From Alphaproteobacteria bacterium (GTDB taxonomy: Bacteria; Pseudomonadota; Alphaproteobacteria; Geminicoccales; Geminicoccaceae), in assembly GCA_026982585.1 (NCBI GenBank), contig JALSGW010000382.1, positions 1 to 8,878 on the forward strand: a stretch of 8,878 nt of DNA. Reading direction: 5' to 3'. Every line of letters starts with the position of its first letter. The stretch's first letter is position 1. A program made the position numbers and the translations under genes. The notes under the pieces were generated by a model. It saw only the letters and a program-made list of their open reading frames with translations, was not told where the DNA came from and did not search any database. This document shows, one piece after another, positions 1 to 6,561 of this stretch.

Positions 1-30
1 CCCTCCGCGGTCGCTGCGCCCCGCACACCC

Positions 31-750
31 TCACAGGCGATCCCAGGGGCCGGGACGCCGCTTTCTGGGGGAGGGTGCGGGTGTGCGTTCGCGGACCCGT
101 ACCACGAGGGCCAGGACGAGACCGGTGGTAAAGCCGCCGACGTGCGCCCACCAGGCGACTCCGCCGCCTTGACCGTCCTCCCCGAGAGCGCTCAGGAGCT
201 GCAGCAGGAACCAGACCCCGAGCATGAGGGAGGCGGGCACGGTGAGGGTGAGGAGCAGGAAGATGGGGAACACCACCAGCACCCGGGCGGTGGGGAAGAA
301 CACCAGATAAGCGGCGAGCACCCCCGAGATGGCACCGCTTGCGCCCACCAGGGGAATGCGCGATGTGGGGTTGAGGGCGGTGTGGAGGGCCGCGGCGGCG
401 AGACCGGCGGCCAGGTAGAAGAGCAGGAAGGCGCCGTGGCCGAGCCGATCCTCCACGTTGTTTCCGAAAATCCACAGGTAAAGCATGTTGCCGGCGAGAT
501 GCAGCAGGCTGCCGTGCAGGAACATGCTGGTGAGCGGGGTGAGCCAGGCGGGCACCAGCACCAGCTCCGGAGCCAGTTCGGCGTCGCCTCGGAGCACCGC
601 AGGGGTCAGCCCGAGGCCGTAGACGAGATGGACGAAGCCGTGCTCGCCGCGGCGCAGCTGCCAGAGATAGACCAGCGTGGAGAGCAGGATCAGGGAGGTG
701 GTGATGATCGGACGGCGGCGCGTGGGCAGGTAGTCGCGGATCGGGATCAT
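31..750 (-). CDS. Rhomboid family intramembrane serine protease
   Basis: This gene encodes a 239-residue polytopic membrane protein that should cleave transmembrane segments of other proteins inside the inner membrane; its substrate cannot be told from sequence. The rhomboid signature is complete. The nucleophile is S138 in GASGAISG (residues 136-143), and the dyad histidine is H203 in the AHVGGF motif of the last core helix. The oxyanion-region motif HGSLLHLAGN carries H79, H84 and N88. About six hydrophobic segments are visible, near 15-31, 72-96, 107-125, 134-152, 156-187 and 199-218. The first two are separated by a loop of about 40 residues, and the C-terminal tail of about 20 residues is basic and proline-rich. 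Length is normal for a minimal bacterial rhomboid without extra domains. The ATG at 750 has a GGGGAG Shine-Dalgarno about 5 bases upstream. The gene diverges from the molybdoenzyme gene, and nothing links the two functionally. Family assignment is secure; GlpG or GluP orthology is not claimed. Confidence 0.93.
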   Translation of the reverse strand: MIPIRDYLPTRRRPIITTSLILLSTLVYLWQLRRGEHGFVHLVYGLGLTPAVLRGDAELAPELVLVPAWLTPLTSMFLHGSLLHLAGNMLYLWIFGNNVEDRLGHGAFLLFYLAAGLAAAALHTALNPTSRIPLVGASGAISGVLAAYLVFFPTARVLVVFPIFLLLTLTVPASLMLGVWFLLQLLSALGEDGQGGGVAWWAHVGGFTTGLVLALVVRVRERTPAPSPRKRRPGPWDRL

Positions 751-821
751 GCGGGCTCCCCCTGCGCTCCGCCCGAAAGGCGGGTGACGGGCGCGAGGTG
801 AACATAGTCGGGAGGTGACAG
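751..821. promoter_or_regulatory. Divergent intergenic region with small hairpin
   Basis: These 71 bases must hold the start signals of both the rhomboid gene (leftward) and the molybdoenzyme gene (rightward), unless promoters lie inside the coding regions. A perfect 5-bp inverted repeat, CCGCC / GGCGG with a 5-base CGAAA loop, lies at 769-783. I find no convincing -35/-10 pair in either direction; the best leftward -10-like string is TATGTT (4 of 6 matches), near 800-806. Whether the hairpin acts in DNA, in RNA or not at all is open. Confidence 0.3.
811..818 (+). promoter_or_regulatory. Strong Shine-Dalgarno of the molybdoenzyme gene
   Basis: GGAGGTGA matches the anti-Shine-Dalgarno of 16S rRNA over 8 bases and ends 3 bases before the ATG at 822. 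It fixes the start of the CoxL-like gene and suggests efficient initiation. Confidence 0.75.
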
Positions 822-3128
822 ATGGGCCAGTTTGGTATCGGTCAGGCGGTCCGGCGCAAGGAGGACCTGCGGCTGATCACCGGCCGCGGGCGCTATGTGG
901 ACGATCTCGTGCCGCCGGATGCGCTGCACCTCCATCTGGTGCGCTCGCCCCATGCCCATGCCGACATCCTGGCGGTGGAAGTGGAGGCGGCGCGCCGGGC
1001 GCCGGGCGTGTGCGCGGTCTACACCATCGCCGAGCTGGACGCCGCGGGCGTGCGCCCCTTGCCGTGCCGGTTCACCCCGCCGATGCGGGACGGCCGACCG
1101 ATGCCGACCCCGGAGCGGCCGGCTCTCGCGCGCGGGCGGGTGCGTCATGTGGGCGAGCCGGTGGTGGCGATCATCGCCGAGAGCCGCCGGGCGGCGCGCG
1201 ATGCCGCGGATCTGGTGCAGATCAGCTACCGGCCGCTTGCTTCGGTAGTGGATGCGGAGCGGGCGCTCGCCGACGAAGCGCCCCAGATCTGGCCCGAAGC
1301 GCCCCACAACCTCGCCCTTGATTGGGAGATCGGCGATCCGGCTGCGGTCGACGAGGCCTTCGCCCGCGCCCACCGCCTGTTCCGCCTGCGGCTGGTCAAC
1401 AACCGGGTGGTGGTCAATCCCATGGAGACCCGGGCCTGCCTCGCCTCCTACGACCCCGAGGGCGACCGCTACCGCTTCTTCGTGGGAAGCCAGGGGGTGC
1501 ACGGCATGCGGCGGGTGCTCGCGGAATCCGTGCTCGGCATTCCCAAGGAGAAACTCCAGGTGATCACCGGGGATGTGGGCGGCGCCTTCGGCCTCAAGAT
1601 CTTCGTCTACCCGGAGTATCCGATCTGCCTGGTGGCGGCGCGCGAGCTGGGGCGGCCGGTCGCCTGGATGGCGGAGCGCAGCGAGGCCTTTCTCGCCGAC
1701 AGCCACGGGCGCGACCATGTGGCCACCGTCACCATCGCGGTGGACGAGAAGGGGCGCATGACGGCCATCCGCACCGAGACGGTGGCCAACCTGGGCGCCT
1801 ATCTGGCCGAGCTCGGTCCCTTCATCCCCACCGAGGTGGGCGGCCAGATGTACTGCGGCGTCTATCGCTTCGAGGCGGCCCATTATCGGGTGCGCTGTGT
1901 CTTCACCAACACCCAGCCCACCGACGCCTATCGCGGCGCCGGGCGGCCGGAGGCGGCCTATGCGGTGGAGCGGGCGGTGGACTATGTGGCGCGCCAGCTC
2001 GGCGAGGATCCGGCCGCCTACCGCCGGCGCCACTTCGTGCCCAAGGAGGCCATGCCGTGGCGCACGCCGCTCGGTTTCGTGTACGATTCGGGCGATTTCG
2101 CGCGGGTGCTCGACGCCGCCCTGGAACGGGCCGATGCGCGCGGCTTTGCGGAACGGAGGCGCAGCGCGCGGGCCGAGGGAAGGCTGCTCGGGCTCGGGGT
2201 GTCCTATTACATCGAGCGCTGCGCGGGCGGTCCGGCGGAGAGCGCGCGGCTCGAACTCGCGCCGGACGGTCGTCTGCGGCTGTTGATCGGCACCCAGGAC
2301 AACGGCCAGGGCCACGCCACCGCCTACAGCCAGCTGGCGAGCGCCTATCTGGGCGTGCCCTTCGAGGCGGTGGAGGTGGTGCAGGGGGACAGCGAACAGG
2401 TGCAAACCGGTGCCGGCACCGGCGGATCCCGCTCGCTGCCGGTGGGCGGGGCGGCGGTGCGGGAGGCCAGCCTGCGGCTGATCGAGAAGGCCCGGCTGCT
2501 CGCGAGCGACCTCTTGGAGGCGGCGGTCGAGGACCTGCGCTACGAGGCGGGCCGCTTTCGGGTGGCGGGCACCGACCGCACCCTGAGCCTCGAGGATCTC
2601 GCCCGGGAAACCGGTGGTATTGCGGAGGAGGGCGGTTTCCAGCCCACGGCACCCACCTTTCCGAACGGCTGCCACGTCTGCGAGCTCGCCATCGACCTGG
2701 ACACCGCCCAGGTGGAGATCCTGCGCTACACCGTGGTCGACGACTTCGGCACCGTCATCAATCCCCTGCTGGTGGCGGGCCAGGTCTACGGCGGGGTGGT
2801 GCAGGGCATCGGCCAGGCGCTGTTCGAGCACACGGTGTTCGATCCCGAAACGGGCCAGCTGCTGACCGCTTCCTTCCTCGACTACGCCCTGCCGCGCGCC
2901 GCCGACGTGCCGGCCATCGACTTTTCCTGGATCGAGATCCCCTGCACCACCAATCCCTTGGGCGCCAAGGGGGCCGGCGAGGCGGGGGCGATCGGGGCGC
3001 CGCCTGCGGTGGTGAACGCGGTGGTGGACGCCCTGGCACCGTTCGGGGTCGAGCATGTGGACATGCCCATCACCCCCTTGCGCCTGTTCCGCATCCTCGA
3101 GCGTCTGAGGGAGGAGGGCAGGCTGTAG
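822..3128 (+). CDS. Xanthine dehydrogenase family molybdopterin-binding subunit, form II CoxL-like
   Basis: This 768-residue protein is the large, molybdenum-cofactor-binding catalytic subunit of a molybdenum hydroxylase (xanthine oxidase family); length is normal. An alpha/beta hammerhead domain covers about 20-130 and contains GRGRYVDDL and HVGEPVVAIIAE. The first cofactor-binding domain carries GGAFG (253-257) and the active-site loop AYRGAGR (369-375). The second carries GTQDNGQGH (490-498) and GTGGSRS (532-538). The catalytic base is E720 in GAKGAGEAG. AYRGAGR is the form II signature. True CO dehydrogenase (form I) has AYxCSFR, whose cysteine binds copper, and that cysteine is missing here, so CO is an unlikely main substrate; an aldehyde, purine or N-heterocycle is more plausible. 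These enzymes normally need an FeS subunit and often an FAD subunit, but neither is encoded nearby: the upstream gene diverges and the downstream gene converges. The ATG at 822 is set by the strong ribosome site just before it. Family is secure; substrate unknown. Confidence 0.92.
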   Translation: MGQFGIGQAVRRKEDLRLITGRGRYVDDLVPPDALHLHLVRSPHAHADILAVEVEAARRAPGVCAVYTIAELDAAGVRPLPCRFTPPMRDGRPMPTPERPALARGRVRHVGEPVVAIIAESRRAARDAADLVQISYRPLASVVDAERALADEAPQIWPEAPHNLALDWEIGDPAAVDEAFARAHRLFRLRLVNNRVVVNPMETRACLASYDPEGDRYRFFVGSQGVHGMRRVLAESVLGIPKEKLQVITGDVGGAFGLKIFVYPEYPICLVAARELGRPVAWMAERSEAFLADSHGRDHVATVTIAVDEKGRMTAIRTETVANLGAYLAELGPFIPTEVGGQMYCGVYRFEAAHYRVRCVFTNTQPTDAYRGAGRPEAAYAVERAVDYVARQLGEDPAAYRRRHFVPKEAMPWRTPLGFVYDSGDFARVLDAALERADARGFAERRRSARAEGRLLGLGVSYYIERCAGGPAESARLELAPDGRLRLLIGTQDNGQGHATAYSQLASAYLGVPFEAVEVVQGDSEQVQTGAGTGGSRSLPVGGAAVREASLRLIEKARLLASDLLEAAVEDLRYEAGRFRVAGTDRTLSLEDLARETGGIAEEGGFQPTAPTFPNGCHVCELAIDLDTAQVEILRYTVVDDFGTVINPLLVAGQVYGGVVQGIGQALFEHTVFDPETGQLLTASFLDYALPRAADVPAIDFSWIEIPCTTNPLGAKGAGEAGAIGAPPAVVNAVVDALAPFGVEHVDMPITPLRLFRILERLREEGRL

Positions 3129-3131
3129 CGA

Positions 3132-3190
3132 GGGCAGCCCTTTTGCCCGACACGCCCGCATGGCCGCCTCCCGCGTGCCGTGCCGGCGGC
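3132..3190. terminator. Inverted repeats between convergent genes, possible terminators
   Basis: The 90-base gap between the convergent molybdoenzyme and aspS genes holds two inverted repeats. The first is GGGCA (3132-3136) with TGCCC (3144-3148), loop 7. The second is GCCGCC (3163-3168) with GGCGGC (3185-3190), loop 16. Neither is followed by a T-run in either direction, so they are not classical intrinsic terminators. The position makes a termination role plausible, but such short GC stems also arise by chance at this base composition. Confidence 0.3.
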
Positions 3191-3218
3191 TCGCGGAGGT
3201 GATGGTTTGCGGTCGGGA

Positions 3219-5045
3219 TCAGCGGGCGGAGCCGGCGGGCGCCTTCTCCCCCGGCTGCTCCTCCCGCAGCGCCGCCTCCGCCTCCGGGGCGAGCCGCAGG
3301 TGCAGTTCCTTGAGCTGTCTCTGGTCCACCGGCGTCGGTGCGCCGAGCAGCAGTTCCTCGGCCCGTTGGGTGAGCGGAAAGGGCGTGATCTCGCGGATGT
3401 TGGGCACATCCGCGAGCAGCATGACGATGCGCTCGATGCCCGGCGCGAGCCCGCCGTGGGGCGGCGCCCCGTAGCCGAGCGCCCGGAGCATGCCGCCGAA
3501 GCGCCGCTCCAGCTCCTCCGGGCCGTAGCCGGCGATCTCGAAGGCCTTGCGCATGATCTCCGGACGGTGGTTGCGGATGGCGCCCGAGGAAAGCTCCACC
3601 CCGTTGCAGACGATGTCGTACTGGTAGGCCAGCACCTCGAGCGGATCCTGGTGCAACAGCGCCTCGAGCCCGCCCTGGGGCATGGAGAAGGGGTTGTGGG
3701 AGAAGGTGACCCGGCGAGCTTCCTCGTCCCATTCGAACATCGGGAAGTCCACCACCCAGCAGAAGCGGTAGCTGCGGCGCTCGACCAGATCCAGCCTGCG
3801 GCCGAGTTCGATGCGCACCAGGCCGGCCAGCCGCGCCGCCTCCTTTTCCTTGGCGCAGGCGAAGAACAACGCATCCCCTGCGCCCACCCCCGCCTCCGCC
3901 CGCAGCCGGGCGAGCCGCTCCGCGTCGAGGAACTTGGCGAGCGGGCCCTTGGCCTCCTCGCCGAAGACGATGTAGCCGAGACCGGGTGCGCCCTGTTCCT
4001 GGGCGAAGGCGATCATCTGGTCGAAGAAGGAGCGCGGCATGCGGGCGGCGCCGGGCGCGGGGATGGCCCGCACCACCGCCCCCCGCGCCACCGCCTCGGC
4101 GAAGGTGCGGAACCCTGAGCCGGCGAAAATGGCGCTCACGTCCCGGATCTCGATCGGGATGCGCAGATCCGGCTTGTCGGTGCCGTAGCGAAGGAGCGCG
4201 TCGCGATAGGGGATGCGGGGAAAGGGCGGCTCGCTCACCGACCAGTCGGAGAATTCCCGAAACACCCCGGAAAGCACCGGCTCGACGGCGGCGAACACAT
4301 CCTCCTGGGTGACGAAGGCCATCTCCAGGTCGAGCTGGTAGAACTCGCCGGGCGAGCGGTCGGCGCGCGCATCCTCGTCGCGAAAACAGGGGGCGATCTG
4401 GAAATAGCGGTCGAACCCGGCGATCATCAGCATCTGCTTGTACTGCTGCGGTGCCTGGGGCAGGGCGTAGAACTTGCCGGGATGGAGGCGCGAGGGGACC
4501 AGGAAGTCGCGCGCCCCCTCGGGCGAGCTGGCGGTGAGGATGGGGGTGTGGATCTCGATGAAGCCCTGCTCCTGCATGCGCCGGCGGATGCTCGCGATCA
4601 CCGCCGAGCGCAGGCGGATGCGGCGCTGCATCTTCTCCCGCCTGAGATCCAGGAACCGGTAGCGGAAGCGGACGTCCTCCGGATAGTCGCGGTCGCTGTT
4701 GACCTGCAGCGGCAGGCTCTGGGCCGGCGATTCGAGGTGGAAGGATTCCGCCACCAGCTCCACTTCGCCGGTCGGGATGTGGGGGTTCACCGTCTCCGGA
4801 TCGCGCGCCACCACCCTGCCGGTGACGGTGATCACGCTCTCGAGCCGCACCCGTTCCGCATCGGCGAAGAAGGCGCGGTCGGGCTGGAAGACGATCTGGG
4901 TGATGCCGGTGTGGTCGCGCAGGTCGATGAACAGCAGCTGGCCGTGGTCGCGCTTGCGGTGGACCCATCCGGACAGCCGCACGGTGCGGCCCACGTCGTT
5001 CTTGCGCAGCTCGCCGCAGCGGTGGGTGCGATAGGGGTGCATCAT
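3219..5045 (-). CDS. aspS: Aspartyl-tRNA synthetase
   Basis: This is the class II aminoacyl-tRNA synthetase that activates aspartate with ATP and loads it onto tRNA(Asp) in the cytosol. At 608 residues it has the usual bacterial length. The N-terminal OB-fold anticodon-binding domain covers about 15-105 (GWVHRKRDHG near 26-35). Motif 1 lies near 161-186, including SPEGARDFLVPSR. Motif 2 is FRDEDARADR (221-230). The bacterial GAD insertion domain covers roughly 290-420. Motif 3 is GLAPGIERIVMLL (532-544) with the ATP-binding R539. The insertion SPG (231-233) after motif 2, before EFYQLDLEM, is typical of alphaproteobacterial AspRS. H34 in the RDHG motif matches the histidine that marks non-discriminating bacterial AspRS, which also charges tRNA(Asn); this is inference. 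The protein begins Met-Met-His, either methionine could start it, and no strong Shine-Dalgarno lies upstream. aatA lies 122 bases upstream on the same strand. Confidence 0.97.
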   Translation of the reverse strand: MMHPYRTHRCGELRKNDVGRTVRLSGWVHRKRDHGQLLFIDLRDHTGITQIVFQPDRAFFADAERVRLESVITVTGRVVARDPETVNPHIPTGEVELVAESFHLESPAQSLPLQVNSDRDYPEDVRFRYRFLDLRREKMQRRIRLRSAVIASIRRRMQEQGFIEIHTPILTASSPEGARDFLVPSRLHPGKFYALPQAPQQYKQMLMIAGFDRYFQIAPCFRDEDARADRSPGEFYQLDLEMAFVTQEDVFAAVEPVLSGVFREFSDWSVSEPPFPRIPYRDALLRYGTDKPDLRIPIEIRDVSAIFAGSGFRTFAEAVARGAVVRAIPAPGAARMPRSFFDQMIAFAQEQGAPGLGYIVFGEEAKGPLAKFLDAERLARLRAEAGVGAGDALFFACAKEKEAARLAGLVRIELGRRLDLVERRSYRFCWVVDFPMFEWDEEARRVTFSHNPFSMPQGGLEALLHQDPLEVLAYQYDIVCNGVELSSGAIRNHRPEIMRKAFEIAGYGPEELERRFGGMLRALGYGAPPHGGLAPGIERIVMLLADVPNIREITPFPLTQRAEELLLGAPTPVDQRQLKELHLRLAPEAEAALREEQPGEKAPAGSAR

Positions 5046-5068
5046 CCGTTCGCCGTCGATGCCGGGAA

Positions 5069-5090
5069 GATCATTCGGACGGAAACGATC
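5069..5090 (-). promoter_or_regulatory. Stem-loop in the aspS leader
   Basis: Read on the minus strand, GATCGTT (5090-5084) can pair with AATGATC (5075-5069), giving a 7-bp stem with one G-U pair and an 8-base loop, TCCGTCCG. It ends 24 bases before the aspS start. It is the only AT-containing hairpin in an otherwise GC-dominated leader. A role in aspS expression is possible but unproven. Confidence 0.25.
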
Positions 5091-5124
5091 CGGTGGCCCC
5101 CCAACTTCGCCCGCGCCGGTCCCC

Positions 5125-5131
5125 TGTCAAG
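5125..5131 (-). promoter_or_regulatory. Candidate -35 element of an aspS promoter
   Basis: The minus strand reads CTTGACA here, which fits the sigma-70 -35 consensus and the CTTGAC form common in alphaproteobacteria. It lies just past the stem-loop that follows aatA and points at aspS. No good -10 is found 16-18 bases on: the best strings (GAAGTT, AAGTTG near 5102-5108) match TATAAT poorly. If active, transcription would begin about 50 bases before the aspS ATG. Confidence 0.35.
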
Positions 5132-5132
5132 G

Positions 5133-5162
5133 GGCAGGGGCGCTCTGCGCACCGCCCCTGCC
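5133..5162 (-). terminator. Stem-loop downstream of aatA
   Basis: GGCAGGGGCG (5133-5142) and CGCCCCTGCC (5153-5162) form a perfect 10-bp GC-rich stem with a 10-base loop. It starts 5 bases after the aatA stop codon. The loop side also offers a competing GCGC-TCT-GCGC hairpin (5140-5150). On the transcribed minus strand the stem is followed by CCTTGACA, not a U-run. It is therefore an atypical intrinsic terminator or an mRNA 3'-end stabiliser. Confidence 0.55.
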
Positions 5163-5167
5163 GCAGC

Positions 5168-6373
5168 TCATCCCTCAAGCGCCGCCACCGCCTCGGCGAT
5201 GCGCGCCAGCGCCCGCTCCAGCTGCTCCCTGGAGGTGGCATAGGAGATGCGGAAGTAGGGATCGAGCCCGAACGCCTCCCCGTGCACCACCGCCACGCCC
5301 ACCTGCTCCAGCAGAAAGCGGGCGAAGTCCTCGCTGGTCCGGATCTCTCCGCCCTGGGGCGTGCGTTTGCCGATCAGCCCGGCGATCTCGGGATAGACGT
5401 AGAAGGCGCCCTCGGGCGTGGTGCAGCGGATGCCGGGGATGCGGTTTAAGGCCTCCACCACCAGGTCGCGGCGCTCCTGGAACAGCCGCCTGCGCTCGGC
5501 GAGGAAGCTCTGGTCGCCGACGAGGGCGGCGGCCGCCGCCGCCTGGGCGATCGAACAGGGGTTGCCGGTGGTCTGGGACTGGATGGTGGCCATCGCCTTG
5601 ATCAGCTCCCTGGGCCCGGCGCCGAAGCCGATCCGCCAGCCGGTCATGGCGTAGGCCTTGGAGACGCCGTTCACCGTCAGGATGCGCCCGCGCAAGTCCG
5701 GCGCCACCTGGGCCAGGGTGGCGAAGCGGAAGCCGTCGTAGACGATGTGTTCGTAGATGTCGTCGCACATCACCCAGAGCTCGGGATGGCGCCGCAGCAC
5801 CGCGGCCAGCGCCTCCAGCTCCTCGGCGGTATAGGCGGCGCCCGAGGGATTGCTCGGGGAGTTGAGGATCAGCCATCGCGCCCGCGGCGTGATGGCCCGC
5901 TCCAGGGTCTCGGGGGTGAGCTTGAACCCCTGGGCACCCGGACAGGGCAGGGGCCGCGGTGTGCCGCCCGCGAGCAACACCATGTCGGGATAGGAGACCC
6001 AGTAGGGGGCCGGGATCAGCACCTCGTCGCCGGCATCGAGGGTGGCGAGCAGGGCGTTGTAGATCACCTGCTTGGCCCCGGCACCCACGGAGATCTCCTC
6101 CGGCGCGAAGGTGAGGCCGTTGTCGCGCTGGAACTTGTGGCAAATCGCCTCCTTGAGCTGGGGCGTGCCGTCGACCGCCGTGTATTTGGTCTCGCCCCGG
6201 CGCATGGCCTCGGCCGCGGCCTCCTTGATGAAGTCCGGGGTGTCGAAGTCGGGCTCGCCGGCGCCGAGACCGATCACGTCCCGTCCCTGCTGCCGCAGGT
6301 CGCGGGCGAGCTGGCTCACGGCGATGGTGGCGGAGGGTTTGATGCGTCTTAAGGTGGCGCTCGGAAGTGCCAT
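5168..6373 (-). CDS. aatA: Class I PLP-dependent aspartate aminotransferase (subgroup Ib)
   Basis: This 401-residue cytosolic enzyme moves an amino group between aspartate and 2-oxoglutarate, giving oxaloacetate and glutamate, with pyridoxal phosphate as cofactor. The key fold-type I residues are all present. The Schiff-base lysine is K239 in NGVSKAYAMTGWRIG, with phosphate-binding R247 nearby. N175 lies in NSPSNPSG. D204, which pairs with the pyridine nitrogen, and Y207 lie in CDDIYEH. The substrate-carboxylate arginine is R375 in YFRISYAT, and W125 is in PYWVSYPD. K101 in GAKQV corresponds to the lysine that recognises the acidic side chain in Thermus-type Ib enzymes. Several alphaproteobacterial Ib enzymes also transaminate prephenate for tyrosine and phenylalanine synthesis, so that second role is possible. 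I chose the ATG at 6373, with GAGG 6 bases upstream, over an in-frame GTG at 6397 that would add 8 residues. aspS follows on the same strand after a strong stem-loop. Family is secure; exact substrate range is inferred. Confidence 0.93.
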   Translation of the reverse strand: MALPSATLRRIKPSATIAVSQLARDLRQQGRDVIGLGAGEPDFDTPDFIKEAAAEAMRRGETKYTAVDGTPQLKEAICHKFQRDNGLTFAPEEISVGAGAKQVIYNALLATLDAGDEVLIPAPYWVSYPDMVLLAGGTPRPLPCPGAQGFKLTPETLERAITPRARWLILNSPSNPSGAAYTAEELEALAAVLRRHPELWVMCDDIYEHIVYDGFRFATLAQVAPDLRGRILTVNGVSKAYAMTGWRIGFGAGPRELIKAMATIQSQTTGNPCSIAQAAAAAALVGDQSFLAERRRLFQERRDLVVEALNRIPGIRCTTPEGAFYVYPEIAGLIGKRTPQGGEIRTSEDFARFLLEQVGVAVVHGEAFGLDPYFRISYATSREQLERALARIAEAVAALEG

Positions 6374-6561
6374 GGCGGACCTCGATGCGGTGATCACGGG
6401 CGCCTCCGAGCCTAGCAGCGCGGGCGAAGGCTGGCGAGGGCGGGATCGCCCCGGCGGCGCACGGTCGAAGCCGCAGCTGGGACAGGGCGCCGCAGCGCGC
6501 TTGCAGGAAGGGAACGCGGTCCCGAGCTAGGGATGGGAGCGTCTGCCCCGAGGATCCGCCG
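6374..6561. promoter_or_regulatory. Divergent intergenic region between aatA and the P-type ATPase
   Basis: This 188-base gap should carry the promoters of aatA (leftward) and of the ATPase gene (rightward). Rightward, TTGCAG (6501-6506) resembles a -35, but the best partner, CTAGGG (6526-6531), is weak and 19 bases away. A 14-bp imperfect palindrome, GGGA-A-CGCG-G-TCCC, lies at 6510-6523 between them and could be an operator. The ATPase ribosome site is GAGG at 6550-6553, 8 bases before the ATG. No credible small gene is seen here. Confidence 0.35.
6380..6383 (-). promoter_or_regulatory. Shine-Dalgarno that decides the aatA start
   Basis: GAGG on the minus strand lies 6 bases before the ATG at 6373. 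It supports this start over the upstream in-frame GTG at 6397. Confidence 0.6.

Noticed and set aside
822..3128. Annotation as a genuine aerobic CO dehydrogenase large subunit (coxL form I).
   Set aside because: The active-site loop is AYRGAGR, without the copper-binding cysteine of form I, and no coxM or coxS is present.
747..3161. An 804-codon open frame on the minus strand opposite the molybdoenzyme gene, whose stop overlaps the rhomboid start as ATGA.
   Set aside because: Its product is rich in His, Arg, Gly and Ala with no recognisable fold, while the plus-strand gene has every family motif. Long antisense frames are expected at this G+C content, so the stop overlap looks like coincidence.
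1322..3202. A 626-codon plus-strand frame inside the molybdoenzyme gene.
   Set aside because: An out-of-frame shadow of the CoxL-like gene, Gly/Arg/Ala-rich, with no start signal or motifs.
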